Counted from the first letter of the stretch, positions 47,299-59,880 are shown. The stretch is DNA of 64,000 nucleotides from Adiantum capillus-veneris (GCA_014529385.2 CM043950.1:158428545-158492544); one strand, 5' to 3'. A program made the numbers and translations. The notes: generated by a model from the sequence alone, not told the origin.

Positions 47299-47747
47299 TT
47301 ACATAAGAGCACAAGTCCTAACCTTGATGCATTTGCAATGAAATCTCCAATGTGCTTTTCCATGCATGGTCAAAAACCCCTCATCATCCAAAAACTCATG
47401 TGCAAGATCAATGTACCCTTTCACTAGACCCTTAGCAAATGTGTTTCTCTTGGGAACACTCATGCCCTCTACAAAATAGATTGATGGTGTGTAAAGCATA
47501 CTACAATAGTCATATTTAGGTACTAGTCAAAGAGTAGTTACTTATGCAATGGGATTGGACCTAGACCATTGACAAGAAAGTTTGTAAAAGAATCTACAAA
47601 GATAAGCTTGGAAACCTCATGACACGGCACACCGTCTCTGCTATATGGAGTTTTATTTTGTGTCGCAAAAATATTATTGATACTATCAGAAAACCAAGCA
47701 TTCTCTAGACAAGAAAAATCCAAGGAATAAACCTTTGCCATTGACAA
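47299..47747 (-). pseudogene. unidentified coding-like fragments (two frames)
   Basis: Two minus-strand frames, 47,747-47,538 (SMAKVYSLDFSCLENAWFSD, HEVSKLIFVDSFTNFLVNGL) and 47,499-47,299 (YTPSIYFVEGMSVPKRNTFA, DLAHEFLDDEGFLTMHGKAH), are close together and probably derive from one coding region. The second vaguely resembles methyltransferase-like domains (a LDDxGFL strand), but this is too weak to assign. It could be a captured host gene fragment. Confidence 0.3.
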
Positions 47748-47759
47748 TGGCTTGGGTCT

Positions 47760-48600
47760 ATAGCCTTAGAAGAAGACCTAGTCATGTCTCGCAGCGGAAA
47801 CGGGACAATGTATTCAAACGGCCTACAAAAAAAATTTCTTATTCCGGCCCTATAACTTCATCATTCAGATTATGGTTTCCTTAGCCAATGCTTTTTTCCC
47901 CCTAACATATGTGAGGGCACAGCCGTTGGTGGATTCCTCTTCCAAGTGAGAAGTTTCTAAAACGTTTTAGTGCGCAAGGATGGATAGTTACCTGACTAAT
48001 CAGGTCCACCCTTCCATGATTGACAACCTTAGTCAATCCCCACTTGCCACCCCGCACTCACACAAGATTCATTTATCTTTTTATCACATTGTTTTTAACA
48101 TTTAAAATAATGGTTTCTTTTAATGTTCCATCACAGTAATTCCTTGAAGACAGCATTGAAAGCATTCTTTTAGAAAACAGACATCTTTAAACTTAAGACA
48201 GGGTACTGTCAATCAAAACATTATCCATAATAACCATGACCAGTACTCTTCTTGTCTCAAGTCCACCTAAGGGTGAAAAACGACACCCATTCCTTATTCA
48301 AATCCGGAGTGGAATAAACCCCCACCCAAGGTTCCGGGTGCCCATACACCAAACCAGTTGCCCATACAACCGGGCGGCTCCCCTAGGATAAAAATGGTAT
48401 CCTAACTTATGTAGAAACATCAAGACATGACACGGAGTAGAAACTCATCGTTCATGGGGGTAACCGACGGAAGTGAGTTCTAGCAGGGGATCGGTTTTGC
48501 GCAAGTATTGGGGCTGTTATGTTGCCGAAATTTGGCCAAAACAATCGGTATCTAGCTGGATACAGGTAAAGGATTCTCAGGACTCTACTTTGTAATTTAC
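47760..48600. other. no gene; possible LTR of a gypsy remnant
   Basis: No coding frame. The GC-richer 48,290-48,500 stretch and its position directly before a TGGCGCC primer-like site suggest it could be a 5' LTR, but no partner LTR lies in the window. Confidence 0.35.
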
Positions 48601-48612
48601 CCTCTCAAAGAA

Positions 48613-49235
48613 TGGCGCCAATTTTGGGGCCTACAGGTTGTCGGTGTCTGCTCGGGGCATTCTAGCTTCCTAGCCATGTGTGTATTCAAGTGTTAATTCC
48701 CGTCGCAGGTTCTCTTTGCAAAGTGCTTTGTGTTTGTGTGTCTAAAAGTTCATTCACAGTGTTCACCACTTTGTTTGTGTCCATTGCACTCTCTCACTAA
48801 AGGAACGGAAGGCTCTCCCTTCCGTAAGTAAAAGGAACCTTGAGCACAGTTCGAAGCACTCATCTTGAGCAAAGTTCAACCCTTCCGTAGTAAAAGGAAC
48901 CTTGAGCACAATTCGGAGCACTCATCTTGAGCTCATCCTCTTCCTGATAGTTCCGACAGCTCTTTCTCTTCTGGTTCCAGTGATGAGAACAAAAAGGGCT
49001 AGAAACGATGAAAGAACCATAACCATGGAAAGAACAAGAAGGCGGCCAAGAAAAATAGATTTCATCAAAGATCTCAGAATTTTTTTGACAGTTGGGATTT
49101 ATCCTCTTCTGAGAGTTCAGACTCTGATGACCAGATGTTTTATTCAAAGAGGAAGCACTTTTATCTAGCCAATCCATATAACTTTCTCGAAGATAAAGAA
49201 TTCAAGGAGGGTGGACAAGCAATAAAAATTTGATA
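48613..49235 (+). pseudogene. gypsy-type primer site and acidic gag-like relic
   Basis: TGGCGCCAATTTTGGGGCC at 48,613 resembles the TGGCGCC primer sites of plant Ty3/gypsy elements. Downstream, a plus-strand frame with stops reads DSSDSSFSSGSSDENKKG near 48,945, SSSESSDSDDQMFYSKRKHF near 49,100 and NPYNFLEDKEFKEGGQAI, an acidic Ser/Asp-rich stretch typical of structural or gag-like regions. A 61-bp unit (AAAAGGAACCTTGAGCACAR) is tandemly repeated at about 48,830-48,955. It is heavily degraded. Confidence 0.4.
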
Positions 49236-49533
49236 CCTTTTTAGGTTTTCAAGATGCGCACAAGGCCCTCGCTTTTCTTCAACAGTTTGACATACCGTGG
49301 CTGAAAAGCCAATCATTACCATCAATTTATATCAAGGAGTTGGAGGTGTCTTGAGACAAGCTGTTTTAAGGATGATCAAACATATCTTTCCTAATTCAAC
49401 CAGTTTTAACCCAAACAATTCTTTCCTACATTATAAACAAATGCACGTTGGAAGTTACCTTCCGTTTTGAGCCAGTTTATCCTTCTTACGTATGCAATGC
49501 TAACTTATAAAATAACTAAAACTAATTAAAGAC

Positions 49534-49719
49534 TTAATTGAATAATGGGAAACCCACCTGGGATTGATTGGCCATCTGCTGCTGCGCTGGCGCCTGAAGA
49601 CTCTCCTCCGTAGGCCTACTACTAGGCCCGGCTTCGTCGTCGTGCGACGCTCTAGTTTGTTTTGGAGCTACTTCCTCATCATCAGATGTAGGATTTGCTC
49701 GGGTTCTTTTTTGTGCCAT
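49534..49719 (-). CDS. short first-exon-like ORF (61 aa)
   Basis: ATG at 49,719: MAQKRTRANPTSDDEEVAPK, then an acidic/Ser/Pro/Gln-rich text with AGPSSRPTEESLQAPAQQQM. Just before the stop the DNA reads CAATCCCAG|GTGGGTTTCC, a plausible splice donor, so the frame may be exon 1 of a longer gene read toward lower coordinates. A TATA box lies 3.1 kb upstream on the same strand, with a tandem array between. It could be a retrotransposon gag N-terminus or a host gene start. Confidence 0.4.
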   Translation of the reverse strand: MAQKRTRANPTSDDEEVAPKQTRASHDDEAGPSSRPTEESLQAPAQQQMANQSQVGFPLFN

Positions 49720-50189
49720 AACTTCTTATCCTTATAAAAAGGATGTCTAATCATTAGGCAAATAATTCAAAATCTAGATTTAACCTTTGTATTCAACCGT
49801 AACCGTAACCCATCCAGAGTTAAATTTATAGTCTTAATTGATAAATTCTTGACCTAGTAATTTCTTATTTATCTATATAAGCATGATAACTTCTTCCACC
49901 GCTTTCCTAAGGGTTTTCTAAGCTCTCCTAACTTTCTTATAATTTTCTATATCTTTTTCCTAATTTTCCTATCAACTTTTAAGTTAATAATTTACTTATT
50001 TTGGGCTTAATATTTATTGTATTTAATTTCTCTTAAATATTTCATTTCCTTAATTTGATATCATAGGTATACACTTACTGTAATTTTTCTAAAAACTTTT
50101 AACCACAAAGTCTATTTATTTTAATTAATCATTTGCTAAAAATGAGACTTTTGGTCAATTATAATTTTCTAACCTCACCAATTAACTAT

Positions 50190-52440
50190 GGTATAATTAC
50201 CACAAGTATATAAGGATATTTTTGACCTCTGGTAATTATATTATTATTTTATAACTCAATTATATAATTTCCATCTTCAATTTTTGGCTAAAATTAGGAT
50301 AATTTGACTTAGATAAATATCTATACTACTTTTCTATCCTTGCAATAATTATCACGGCCTTTTTACTCTATAATATAGCTCTGATAAATAGGATGTAATC
50401 ATATAGCATGATTTACTAATTTCTCTCTTTAGTTTTTAGCTAAAAATAGTGTAATTTGACTTAGATAAATATCTATACTACTTTTCTAACCTTGGCATAA
50501 TTATCACAGCCTCTCTACCCTATAATATAGCTTTGATAAATAGGATGTAATCATATAGAATGATTTACTTATTTCCCTCTTTAGTTTTTAGCTAAAAATA
50601 GTATAATTTGACTTAGATAAATATTTATACTATTTTTCTTACCTTGGCATAATTATCACGGCCTCTTTACCCTATAATATACCTCTAAAAAATAGCATGT
50701 AATCATATAGCATGATTTACGAATTTTCCTCTTTACTTTTTAGCTAAAATTAGTGTAATTTGACTTAGATAAATATCTATACTACTATTCTGACTTTGGC
50801 ATAATTATCACCGTCTCTTTACCTTCTAATATAGCTCTGATAAATAGTATGTAATCATATAGCATGATTTACTAATTTCTCGCTTTACTTTTTAGCTAAA
50901 AATAGTGTAATTTTACTTAGATAAATACCTATACTACTTTTTGGACCTTGGCATAATTATCCCGAACTCCTTACCCTATAATATAGCTTTGATAAATAGG
51001 ATGTAATCATATAGCATGATTTACTAATTTCCCTCTTTAGTTTCTAGCTAAAAATAGAGTAATTTGACTTAGATAAATATCTATACAATTTTTCTAACCT
51101 TGGCATAATTATCACGGACTCTTTATTGTATAATACAGCTCTAATAAATATCATGTAATTATAATGCATGATTTACTAATTTCCCTCTTTAATTTACCCC
51201 TAAAAATAGTGTAATTCCACTAAGATAATTAGTTAAAATAATTATCTGAGATTCTTCTAATTATCACGGGTTCCTTAAAATCTTATTAACTCTTGATAAA
51301 TGTATCATAGCATTTTAATTCAATTTACTAATTTCCCCTATTTAAATTACTCAAAAAACAGGGTAATTCTTCTAACTTAATTATCTAGATTAAATTTCTG
51401 AGCTTCTCCTAATTATTACGGGTTATTGAACACCTAATTAAACACTAACAAATATATCAAAACATTTGAAATCCATTTACTAATTTCCCCTATTTAAATT
51501 ACTCAAAAAACAGAGTATTTGTTATAACTTAATTAGCTAGATTACTTTTCTGAGATTCTCCTAATTATCACGGGTTCTTGAACACCTAATTAACCACTAA
51601 TAAATATATCACAACATTTGATATCCATTTACTAATTTCCCCTATTTAAATTACTCAAAAAAGGGTATTTTTGCTAAATTTATTAGCTAGATTAATATTC
51701 TAAGCTTTTCCTAATTATCATGGGTTTTTGAACACCTAATTAACCCTTGATAAATATATCACAACATTTTATTTCCATTTACTAATTTCCCCTATTTAAA
51801 TTACTCACAAAACAGAGTATTTCTGCTAACTTAATTATCTAGATTAATTTTCTGAGCTTCTCCTAAATATCATGGGTTCTTGAACACCTAATTAACTACT
51901 CGTAAATATATCACAACATTTGAAATCCATTTACTAATTTCCCCTATTTAAATTACTCACAAAACAGAGTATTTTTGCTAAATTAACTAGCTAGATTAAT
52001 TTTCTAAGCTTTTCCTAATTATCATGGGTTCTTGAACACCTAATTAATTACTGATAAATATATCACAACATTTGAATTCCATTTACCAATTTCCCCTATT
52101 TAAATTACTCAAAAAATAGAGTATTTCTTCTAAATTAATTAGCTAGATTATTTTTCTGAGATTTTCCTAATTATTAGGAGTTTTTAAACACTTAATAAAT
52201 AAATGTATCATAGTAATTGAAGTCCATTTACTAATTTCCCCTATTTAAATTTCTCAAAAAATAGGGTATTTTTACTAAAGTAATTAGCTAGATTAATTTT
52301 CTGAGCTTGTCCTAATTATCACGGGTTCTTGAACACCTACTTAACCACTGATAATTATACCAACCGCATTTGGAATCTATTTACTAATTTCCCCTAATGA
52401 AATTGTTCAAAAAACAGAGTAATTATGCCTAATTAATTAG
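50190..52440. repeat. AT-rich tandem array, period about 155 bp, about 14 units in two subtypes
   Basis: The landmark TTTACTAATTTCCC or a variant recurs about every 150-158 bp (near 50,407; 50,563; 50,715; 50,868; 51,022; 51,171; 51,325; 51,477; 51,630; 51,778; 51,932; 52,084; 52,230; 52,380). Units up to about 51.2 kb form subtype A (TTAGATAAATATCTATACTA, ATAATATAGCTCTGATAAAT). Units from about 51.2 kb form subtype B (CCTATTTAAATTACTCAAAA, CTTGAACACCTAATTAA). The change is abrupt. No coding capacity. Confidence 0.93.
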
Positions 52441-52865
52441 AAAAACTTCTCAAAAAATTATAGGATAATTTTCCTAGATTAATAATTGTCTAATGCATGT
52501 CTGATAAATAATTCAACTTAATCTAATCCTAATTAATATTTTTATCATTAATTCATGGTTAATTTGGCTAATTTCCGCCTTAATATGGTAGGATAAATAA
52601 TCAGCTTAGTATTACTAAGCTTAATTATAAGAATCAGCAGAGATTAATTAATTTAAAGAGGTTTAAGGAGCATGCATAGGCCTAATCTTTGATTTATTAG
52701 CAATTTATCTTAATCTAACCTTGCTAATTAAGAAGGATTAGGTTAATTACCGTTAGGGTTAATCAATTAGAGATTAAACTCTAATGATTTCTGCGTAGTG
52801 TTCTCTCTAGATGAGAGAGAGAGTAGCAAGGCTCCGAGTCTGTGTAAAATGTGAAGCTAGGGGTC

Positions 52866-52875
52866 CTATTTATAG
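52866..52875 (-). promoter_or_regulatory. TATA box, minus strand
   Basis: The minus strand reads AAAACTATAAATAGGACCCC, a consensus plant TATA box, followed about 30-60 bp later by a leader-like CTACTCTCTCTCTCATCTAG. It would drive transcription through the tandem array toward the ORF at 49,719. Such a TATA plus CT-rich leader is also usual in LTRs, so the surrounding 52.45-53.3 kb may be LTR sequence. Confidence 0.5.
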
Positions 52876-53329
52876 TTTTTTTTTGCACTCTTAAGCTCTC
52901 ACGGGCTTAAAAAAGCAGTTGCTTGTAGTTCAAGCAGCCCCCTAGAGGTCAGTAAACGACCCCTGCTGCTAAATGGGTCCCTGGCAGGTCAGTGATGACC
53001 CTCCCATTACCTACCAGCTTTTAAAATATCAATTATGCTATATTTTGACCTATTTTTGATTAATTGGTAAATATCTAGGAGGCCTTTAATAAAGTCTATG
53101 CTTAAATGATTACTGCAACCCTTCAATTTTACCTGTTTTACTCAATTCATAGTGTAAACTTCCAGGGGTCATAACTATGCCCGGGGTTTGCTGTGCTTAA
53201 GATTCTAAAAATACAAATATTTGCCATGGTCAGACAATTCTACATTGCTTTTTCAATAATCATATCAGTTTGATTAAGCCTTATACAACCTTTAAGGTTT
53301 CAGAAACTGGAAACCTTACATGCAAGCAT

Positions 53330-54587
53330 GGTAAACTGGATTCTTTGCCAACATGATGCTGCTAATATTGTCACAATATATAATGACACTGTCAAGATAG
53401 TCAAAACCAAAGTCTACCATAAGTACTCTCAACCATGACTCTTAATATGCTGCCAAAGCTGCTCCACAATATTCAGCTTTTGTACTTGATAATGCTACAG
53501 TTAATTGCTTCTTGCTACTCCAACTTATCATACCATTGTCAATGGAAAATGCATAACCACTTGTAGATCTTCTATCCATAAAATCTCATGCCCAATCTGC
53601 ATCTGTGTAACCATAAAGATAAAGCTTCCCATTCTTTTCATAAAACATTCCATAACTGACAGTGGCTTTCACATATCTCGTAATCTAGTCTCACTGCATC
53701 AAGGTGACTTTTACATGGATTTTGCATGAATTGACTCACAACACCCACTGCATAACTCAAATCTGGCCTTGTAAATAAGACTTCCAACCATCTTGCGATA
53801 CATAGTGACATTTTGATCAAGAGGTGTATCAATCAACTTCACATTTTGATCAAGAGGTGTATCAACCGGTTTGCACGCTGTCATTCCATACTTCTCAAGA
53901 ATATCCAATGTGTATTGTCTTTGTATCATCCAAATTCCTGATAAAGTGTCGACAATTTCAATTCCCAGAAAATATCTCAACTCACCAAGGTCCTTCATGT
54001 TGAATTCTCTCAACAAACTCTTTTTGACATGCAAAATTTTCTCATCATGACTTCCAATGAGAATCAAGTCATCAACATAGATAACAATAACGACGATCTC
54101 TCCATCAACATGCTTCAAAAACAATGAGTGATCAGCAGTAGACTGTTTAAATCCAATCTTCTTCAAGAATCTGGTTATCTTTTCACACCAAGCTCTAGAT
54201 GCTTGCTTCAAACCATACAATGCTTTCTTCAACTTACACACATAATATGGAAACTCTGGATGTTGATAACCCTTTGGTTGTATCATATAAACTTCTTCTT
54301 CCAAGTCACCATTCAAGAATGCATTATCGACATCCATTTGTCGTAACTTCCAACCGAACATACTTGCCATTGCTATCACCAATTTGACTGTTGTCATCTT
54401 TGCAACTGGACTAAATGTCTCATCATAATCAAGACCTTTTGTTTGTGCATAACCTTTAGCAACAAGCCTCGCTTTGTATCTTTCCACACTACCATCTGAC
54501 TTGCACTTAACTTTGTATACTCATTTTGAACCAATTGCTTTCTTTCCACTTGGCAAGCGAACCAAATCCCAAGTGTCATTCTTCACA
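53330..54587 (-). pseudogene. copia-2 reverse transcriptase and RNase H, broken
   Basis: The main frame 54,487-53,711 (258 codons) starts MERYKARLVAKGYAQTKGLD and holds QMDVDNAFLNGDLEE (catalytic Asp), LYGLKQASRAWC and the YVDDLIL catalytic pair. A 36-bp tandem duplication repeats DTPLDQNV (about 53,813-53,880). A frameshift follows MVGSLIYK. RNase H remnants (YLYGYTDADW, TAEY-like [10 protein letters not shown]) continue in other frames to about 53,330. Confidence 0.9.
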
Positions 54588-55013
54588 AGAGCATCCATCT
54601 CATCATCCATAGTTGACTCCCATTCTAATTTTCCAATTGCCTCTTGAAAACATGTAGGCTCTTTATGTTGCACACGTGAAACCATGTATACATAATGTGT
54701 ATGCATCTAACCGTTGTATGTCAATCTATCAACTGGATAACGCACCCTCTCTGATCTTCTCAACTGTGGTGCACTCTTCTCTTCAACTCTTGCATATGGG
54801 GGTACATATTTCTCATCATGCTTACAGCCAGGTGTTCTCAAATGTGGTAAACCATGCTCTTCATCAAGGCTTTCATCTCTAGAACTCTCCTCAACCACTT
54901 CTTCTTGCCTTTCTCGTCTTGCTTCTTATCTCGCAAACGACCGCTCCATGGGTTGTCACTTCATGTACTCTCCTCTGCCATATGTGGTCCTGAAATATTT
55001 CTTGTTGATGGTC

Positions 55014-57122
55014 CTAGTTTATCAACAACATGACGCACATTCTCTTTCTCTTCATACTCATCTCTATCATCACTGGTTTTGGTTTATACCATGGTTCATG
55101 CTCACAAAATCTGACATAAACTTGTCTTGTCATAGGATCATAGCACTTGTAACCTTTCTTTTCAACTGGATAGCCCAAGAATATACACTTCACTGCCTTT
55201 GGCTCCATCTTCTTTCTTGCTTCATTTGGCACATGAACATAACAAACACATCCAAAAACTTTCATGTAGGAAACTGTTGGTTTGAACCTATAAAGTCTCT
55301 CATAAGGTGAAATTTCATGAATGGCAGTTGTTGGTGTTCGATTCATAATGTGTACTACTGTATGAACTGCTTCAGTCCAATATGTTAATGGCATATTCAT
55401 CTCATTCATCATGGCTCTTGCAATCTCTGCTATGACTCTATTCTTTCTCTCAGCAACTCCATTTTGTTGTGGTGTGTATCTGCAAGTAATCTGTCTTCTT
55501 ATGCCTTGTTCACGTAAGTAATCATCAAAACTGTGTGACATGTACTCTCCCCCTCCATCTGTACGTAGGCATTTAATTTGACAACCATTCTCTTTCTCAA
55601 CCATAACTTTGAACTCCAAGAATACCTCAAATGCCTCTAACTTTGCCTTTAGAAAGTAAACCCATGTCATTCTGCTGTAATCATCTGTGAATGTGATAAA
55701 ATATCGACAACCATTCGACGTAGCATGATCACAAGGTCCCCAAATATCTGAATGAACAATTTCCAAAGGACTTTGGCTAATTCTCCCCCTCTTTGGAAAT
55801 GGTAAAATAGATTGTTTTCCAAATTGACAAGCTTCACAAACATGATCAAAATTCAATCTGCCAAACTTTGGTAATCCACGTACAATTTGATTTGATTGCA
55901 TATGCTTTAGTCTTCTAAAATTGACATGACCAATCCTCTTATGCCATAACTCTGCCCAATTATCTTGAGTGGCTGATTTGTTTGCATACATACCGCTGTG
56001 TAAACATGGATCTCCAGCTTCCAATGAGAACAAACGACCTTTCTTTCTTCCACGTGCCAATATATTGCATGGTCTGCCTTTGTGAAACTTCTCTATGAAG
56101 CAGTCTTCACGATTAAAATGGACTTGCAACCCTTGATCTGTCATTTGTCCAATTGATGCTAAATTCTTTGTGATTGAAGGCACATATAGAACATCTCCCA
56201 ATGTGTTGTATGTCCCATCTTTTTCTAGCAATGGAACTGAACCAACATCCGTAATCCGATGCATAGTATCATCACCTGTAGCGACAAACTTATCCTCTTC
56301 TAACTTCTCTTTTCTGTCAAACCATTCACCATGATATGTCATATGATTTGTGGCACCATTATCTAAATACCAATCATCTGTATGATGTGGCTCCACCATG
56401 CTTCCAACAACATGCTCCATAGGAAATAAATATCCACTTGATCTATTGTCATATATATTTTGATCATGAGGGTTGTATCCAGCAAAGTTTCCTCCATGTC
56501 TGCCATAACCTCGGTCTCTTCCACCACGATCACGATTTTGATTTAGCCTTGTGTAACATTCTCTTTCAAAGTGACCATAAATGCCACATCTGCTACAATA
56601 TCCATCTCTTTGAGGATGTACAAATCGTCCACCTCCACGTCCACGAGATCGGGCTCTCCCCCAGCCTCTTTGGCTATAATCATTGTAGCTTTGACTTTGT
56701 TGGTTTTGCCATTGACCTCTTCCAGCATTGTTTCCACGACCATAGTTTCCTCTTCCACCTCTATTGTTTCCACGACCTCTAGAGTAAAAAACATGATCTC
56801 TGGAATTGTTATTTGATGTAGAAGGACCTGACTTGCCTAACTTCACCTCTTCTTGCAAACAAAGGTTTACTAACTTTTCAAGATCAGGCATGTGTCCTCG
56901 AACAGATATAGATGTATCCAATGACTTGTATTCCGGTCCCAAACCATTCAATGTCATAGAAACTAAGTCATCATCTGGAACTTCAACATTAATGCTCGCA
57001 AGATCTTCCTGTATTTGCTTTATCTCTGTCACATAATCTGATATGGATCTATTTCCTCGCCATACACAATGTAACCTTTGCTTCAAGTGAACTTTTCGTG
57101 GTTCTGTATTGGAGTTGTTCAT
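55014..57122 (-). pseudogene. copia-2 gag, protease and integrase (702-codon frame)
   Basis: The frame begins inside gag (KQRLHCVWRGNRSISDYV, UBN2-type), followed by an Arg/Gly-rich stretch and a CCHC knuckle, CSRCGIYGHFEREC. Protease: WYLDNGATNHMTYHG (DNGA at the active site; DSGA is usual). Integrase: WHKRIGHVNFRRLKHM with CEACQFGKQ, then HSDIWGPC, FTDDYSRMTWVY, RTDGGGEYMS and the TPQQNGVAERKNR block, KVFGCVCYVH at the C-terminus. The true gag start lies upstream (57,464 region, MAESSTQVTQIVGEKLTREN) in another frame, so there is at least one frameshift near 57,130-57,260. Confidence 0.92.
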
Positions 57123-57257
57123 TCTTGCTAGTATCTCCCATGCTTCCTTTGGAGATTAATTGAGCCTTCTTCACATTTGGTACAAAGAAGTCACTAATGC
57201 ATAGTGAAATCCAATGCATCACTTTCCTTGAATTCTCGATCCACTTTTTGTAAGCTT

Positions 57258-57480
57258 CTACTCTTGCTTGCCATGTTTATGTGCTTCAACATTCTCTCTG
57301 TTTGGTTCCAAACCAACCTCGGGACACTCTTGTTCACCTGTAATGTAGTCCCATAAACCTTTGCCCATGATAAAGTTCTCCATCCTATAAGACCATATGT
57401 TGTAGTTCTCTCTGGTCAGCTTCTCTCCAACAATCTGTGTGACTTGAGTTGAACTTTCTGCCATCTTTACTCTCTCAATT
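57258..57480 (-). pseudogene. copia-2 gag N-terminus
   Basis: MAESSTQVTQIVGEKLTREN followed by YNIWSYRMENFIMGKGLWDY is the N-terminal gag block of plant copia elements. It runs in a different frame from the 702-codon part. The upstream part of the ORF (57,542-57,481) is probably leader. Confidence 0.85.
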
Positions 57481-58346
57481 TCTTCCAAAGGATTTTGACA
57501 AAATTTCGACAGAGTTCCGTTTGTATTTGGACAATATCTCAAGTGACAATCTCAACCAAAGTGCTCATAAACACTGACAGAAAATCTCTCACTACCAAGG
57601 GAAAATCCACTAACTCACTTTGCCACAGACTGACTATGCATAAATACACTAAAACAATGTCCACATGGACTTGTATGAAAATACAATCCATACGTTGTCA
57701 TGTACCACATATCCATACATCCACCTTCATCCCATAGTCGTAAACGACATATGAGGTCTTTAGCGGGGCCAGTTGGGGGTTCGCTCTAGTACCCAATCCA
57801 CCTGCCAGGGTACCAAAGCTCCCAAGGCAAGGCTTAAAAAAACCTCACTCGACCCTCACAAAGGCCGCAGTTTTCCAAAATACATTAACCGCATATCCAT
57901 ACATAACCACAAAGTACTCAATCTGCCAATATAACCGCCTCAACTTCTTCCCACAACCTTTCTTACATAGGCGGCCGTCCATAACGGACCCACAACAACC
58001 AAATGTAATCTTCGATAACACAATATCATGATGAAAAATCTCTATGTCGCTCTCTAAAACCTGTGTAAATGTTGAATTCTTCACCTGTAACCTGTAAATC
58101 TACTACCAAGTGCAAAACTGGAAATCTCCTATGCCTATGTGAGCTGGCTGTTTTTTACAAAAAAATTCTGTTTTTTGGTAAATCTGAGTATGACAATGCG
58201 TCCAGAATGCCCAAAAACATAAAGATAGACTCCTGGATCACTGTATTCCGAGTTCGGGTGAAGGAGTTACGACCAAAAAACCTCTCTTTTTGGTTGTTTT
58301 CCAGAGCAACGGAAATCTATGTATTGATTGTAGCTCCTTAAACTAA

Positions 58347-58358
58347 GCTCTGATACCA
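58347..58358 (-). promoter_or_regulatory. copia-2 primer-binding site (initiator-Met tRNA)
   Basis: The minus strand reads TGGTATCAGAGC, three bases inside the LTR end CACTCTACA. This is the standard plant copia minus-strand primer site. Confidence 0.93.
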
Positions 58359-58361
58359 CTT

Positions 58362-58655
58362 TGTAGAGTGCGCAGGTGATGGAGAAGGTAGGAAAGAAGA
58401 CTATGCACACACACCAACACACATCGAGAGACACATACACAATCGTTACCCTGCAGTATCCATTCAACGTGCTGCTCTCACTCTTCTTCCTCTTTGAACT
58501 ATTATCCAAAATATATTTACAACATAGTATAGTCAGTGTCCGGCCGCCCATAGCACAACGGACATTTTCTTTAACATCATATTCTTTAACATTGTTAACC
58601 ATCATATAACCACTTTTTCAAACAAAAAACGTCCACCCCACCTTGGGCTCCCACA
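58362..58655 (-). repeat. copia-2 5' LTR (about 294 bp)
   Basis: On the minus strand it opens TGTGGGAGCCCAAGGTGGGG and closes CACTCTACA, directly before the primer site. The 5' edge is chosen as the first TGTGGG; there is no second LTR to confirm it. Confidence 0.65.
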
Positions 58656-59447
58656 TGGGATTTAAGGATCTTGATAAACACCATCAAATAGCTTATTTGG
58701 TAATATTGAAGAGTGTAAGCTAAAGATACAAACCTATAAATAAATCGCTTAGCCAAAAATACAAGTTTTGGTCTCTTCTCGCTAGTGCCGGAAGACATCA
58801 CCGCATCCATGAGATAAAGAAAAGCCTACATACATAGTGACAAGCAAAAAACATGGTCAAGTTGATTTTTTCTAACCCAAACACTTCTATAATCTAAAAA
58901 ATAAAATTTTCGAATGTCTACTTGCAATATATGATTCTTCATGCTTATCTTGTAGAATTGGTCAAAAGAATTTGGATGATGTAGACCTTCTACTTATAGC
59001 CTTTTAATCAAAAGTGTAGCCTCCCCATGCAAGTGAGTCCAATAAGTTTCCTTCTTCATGTAATTCCAAAAATGTTTCTAGTCACCAAAATGAGGATATT
59101 GTGGATCTTTGGAGTTAGTGAGGCTCATAAGATGCAAAATTAATTTTTTTCTACAGTAAATAACAACATCGTATCAAACAAGTGCTTGGAAACATAAAGT
59201 ACTATGCATATTACTAGCAAATGTGGAACAAATGGCTTCATTACCTCTCAGGAGAGATCTTTGAGCTTGTCAGGCTATATTGCTTGTCCCTAGTGATCTT
59301 TAGAATGCCCGTTTCATCCCATTTAATGCTAAACAACAACTTCAAGAGATCATCGCTATTGAGGGGATTCAAAATTGATAGGTGCTTACATATCTTTCAA
59401 CAGTTCCTCCTCCACCTTTGTGGCTGTAGACGGCAGGAGAGTCACCA
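58656..59447. other. no gene recognised
   Basis: Intergenic sequence between the copia-2 5' LTR and the gypsy 5' LTR. Small frames lack domain features. Confidence 0.45.
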
Positions 59448-59880
59448 TGTGGGAACGTGTTCTTAGAAGATGGGCAGCAAATCACTTAGTAATTACTAGA
59501 GTAATTACTACAGTAAACCCGAAGCATATAAATAGGGCCCATTACATTGATATCGGGTTGGCAATTGTAATCACTTGTATTAGCGCTTTGGCCTATAATT
59601 GCACTTGAGCATCAGTGGCAATATTGTTGGCTATACTTTTTCTCTGTAATCATATTCACTGTAATCTCAATCATGGTATATATTCAGTGATACTTAGTTC
59701 TCAACAGTCTTCTGAATCTGAACTTTATTCCAGTCTATAAGTTTGATTCTCATTTCATTATCCACATTTCAGTCTAGTCTGTGATTTCTGTCTAGTCTGC
59801 TGTCTGAAATCTTTCCACACGAGTAGCTGAAATCCTTCAACACTGGAATTAGCTGTCTCAAGAGATCAGCTCCAATTCCA
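59448..59880 (+). repeat. gypsy 5' LTR (proposed, about 433 bp)
   Basis: Begins TGTGGGAACGTG and ends CAATTCCA, directly before a primer-like TTTTGGCGATCACGGTGG. A TATA box (CATATAAATAGGGCC) is at 59,525-59,539. The right edge is well placed; the left edge is inferred from TG. Confidence 0.6.
59525..59535 (+). promoter_or_regulatory. TATA box of the gypsy LTR
   Basis: CATATAAATAG, a consensus plant TATA element about 75 bp into the proposed LTR, upstream of the gag start at 59,954. Confidence 0.7.

Larger units (their letters stand above)
53310..58655 (-). mobile_element. second Ty1/copia element, 3' truncated
   Basis: Minus-strand order: 5' LTR (58,655-58,362), primer site, leader, gag start (57,480), gag-protease-integrase frame, RT frame, RNase H remnant ending about 53,315 (IMLAKNPVYHACK). 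The 3' end of RNase H and the 3' LTR are missing; the break falls next to the AT-rich region. A different family from the 25-30 kb copia (different protease and integrase text). Several frameshifts, so not autonomous. Confidence 0.9.

Noticed and set aside
47299-47499. Methyltransferase domain fragment
   Set aside because: Only a LDDxGFL-like strand is reminiscent; no cofactor-binding glycine motif is visible.
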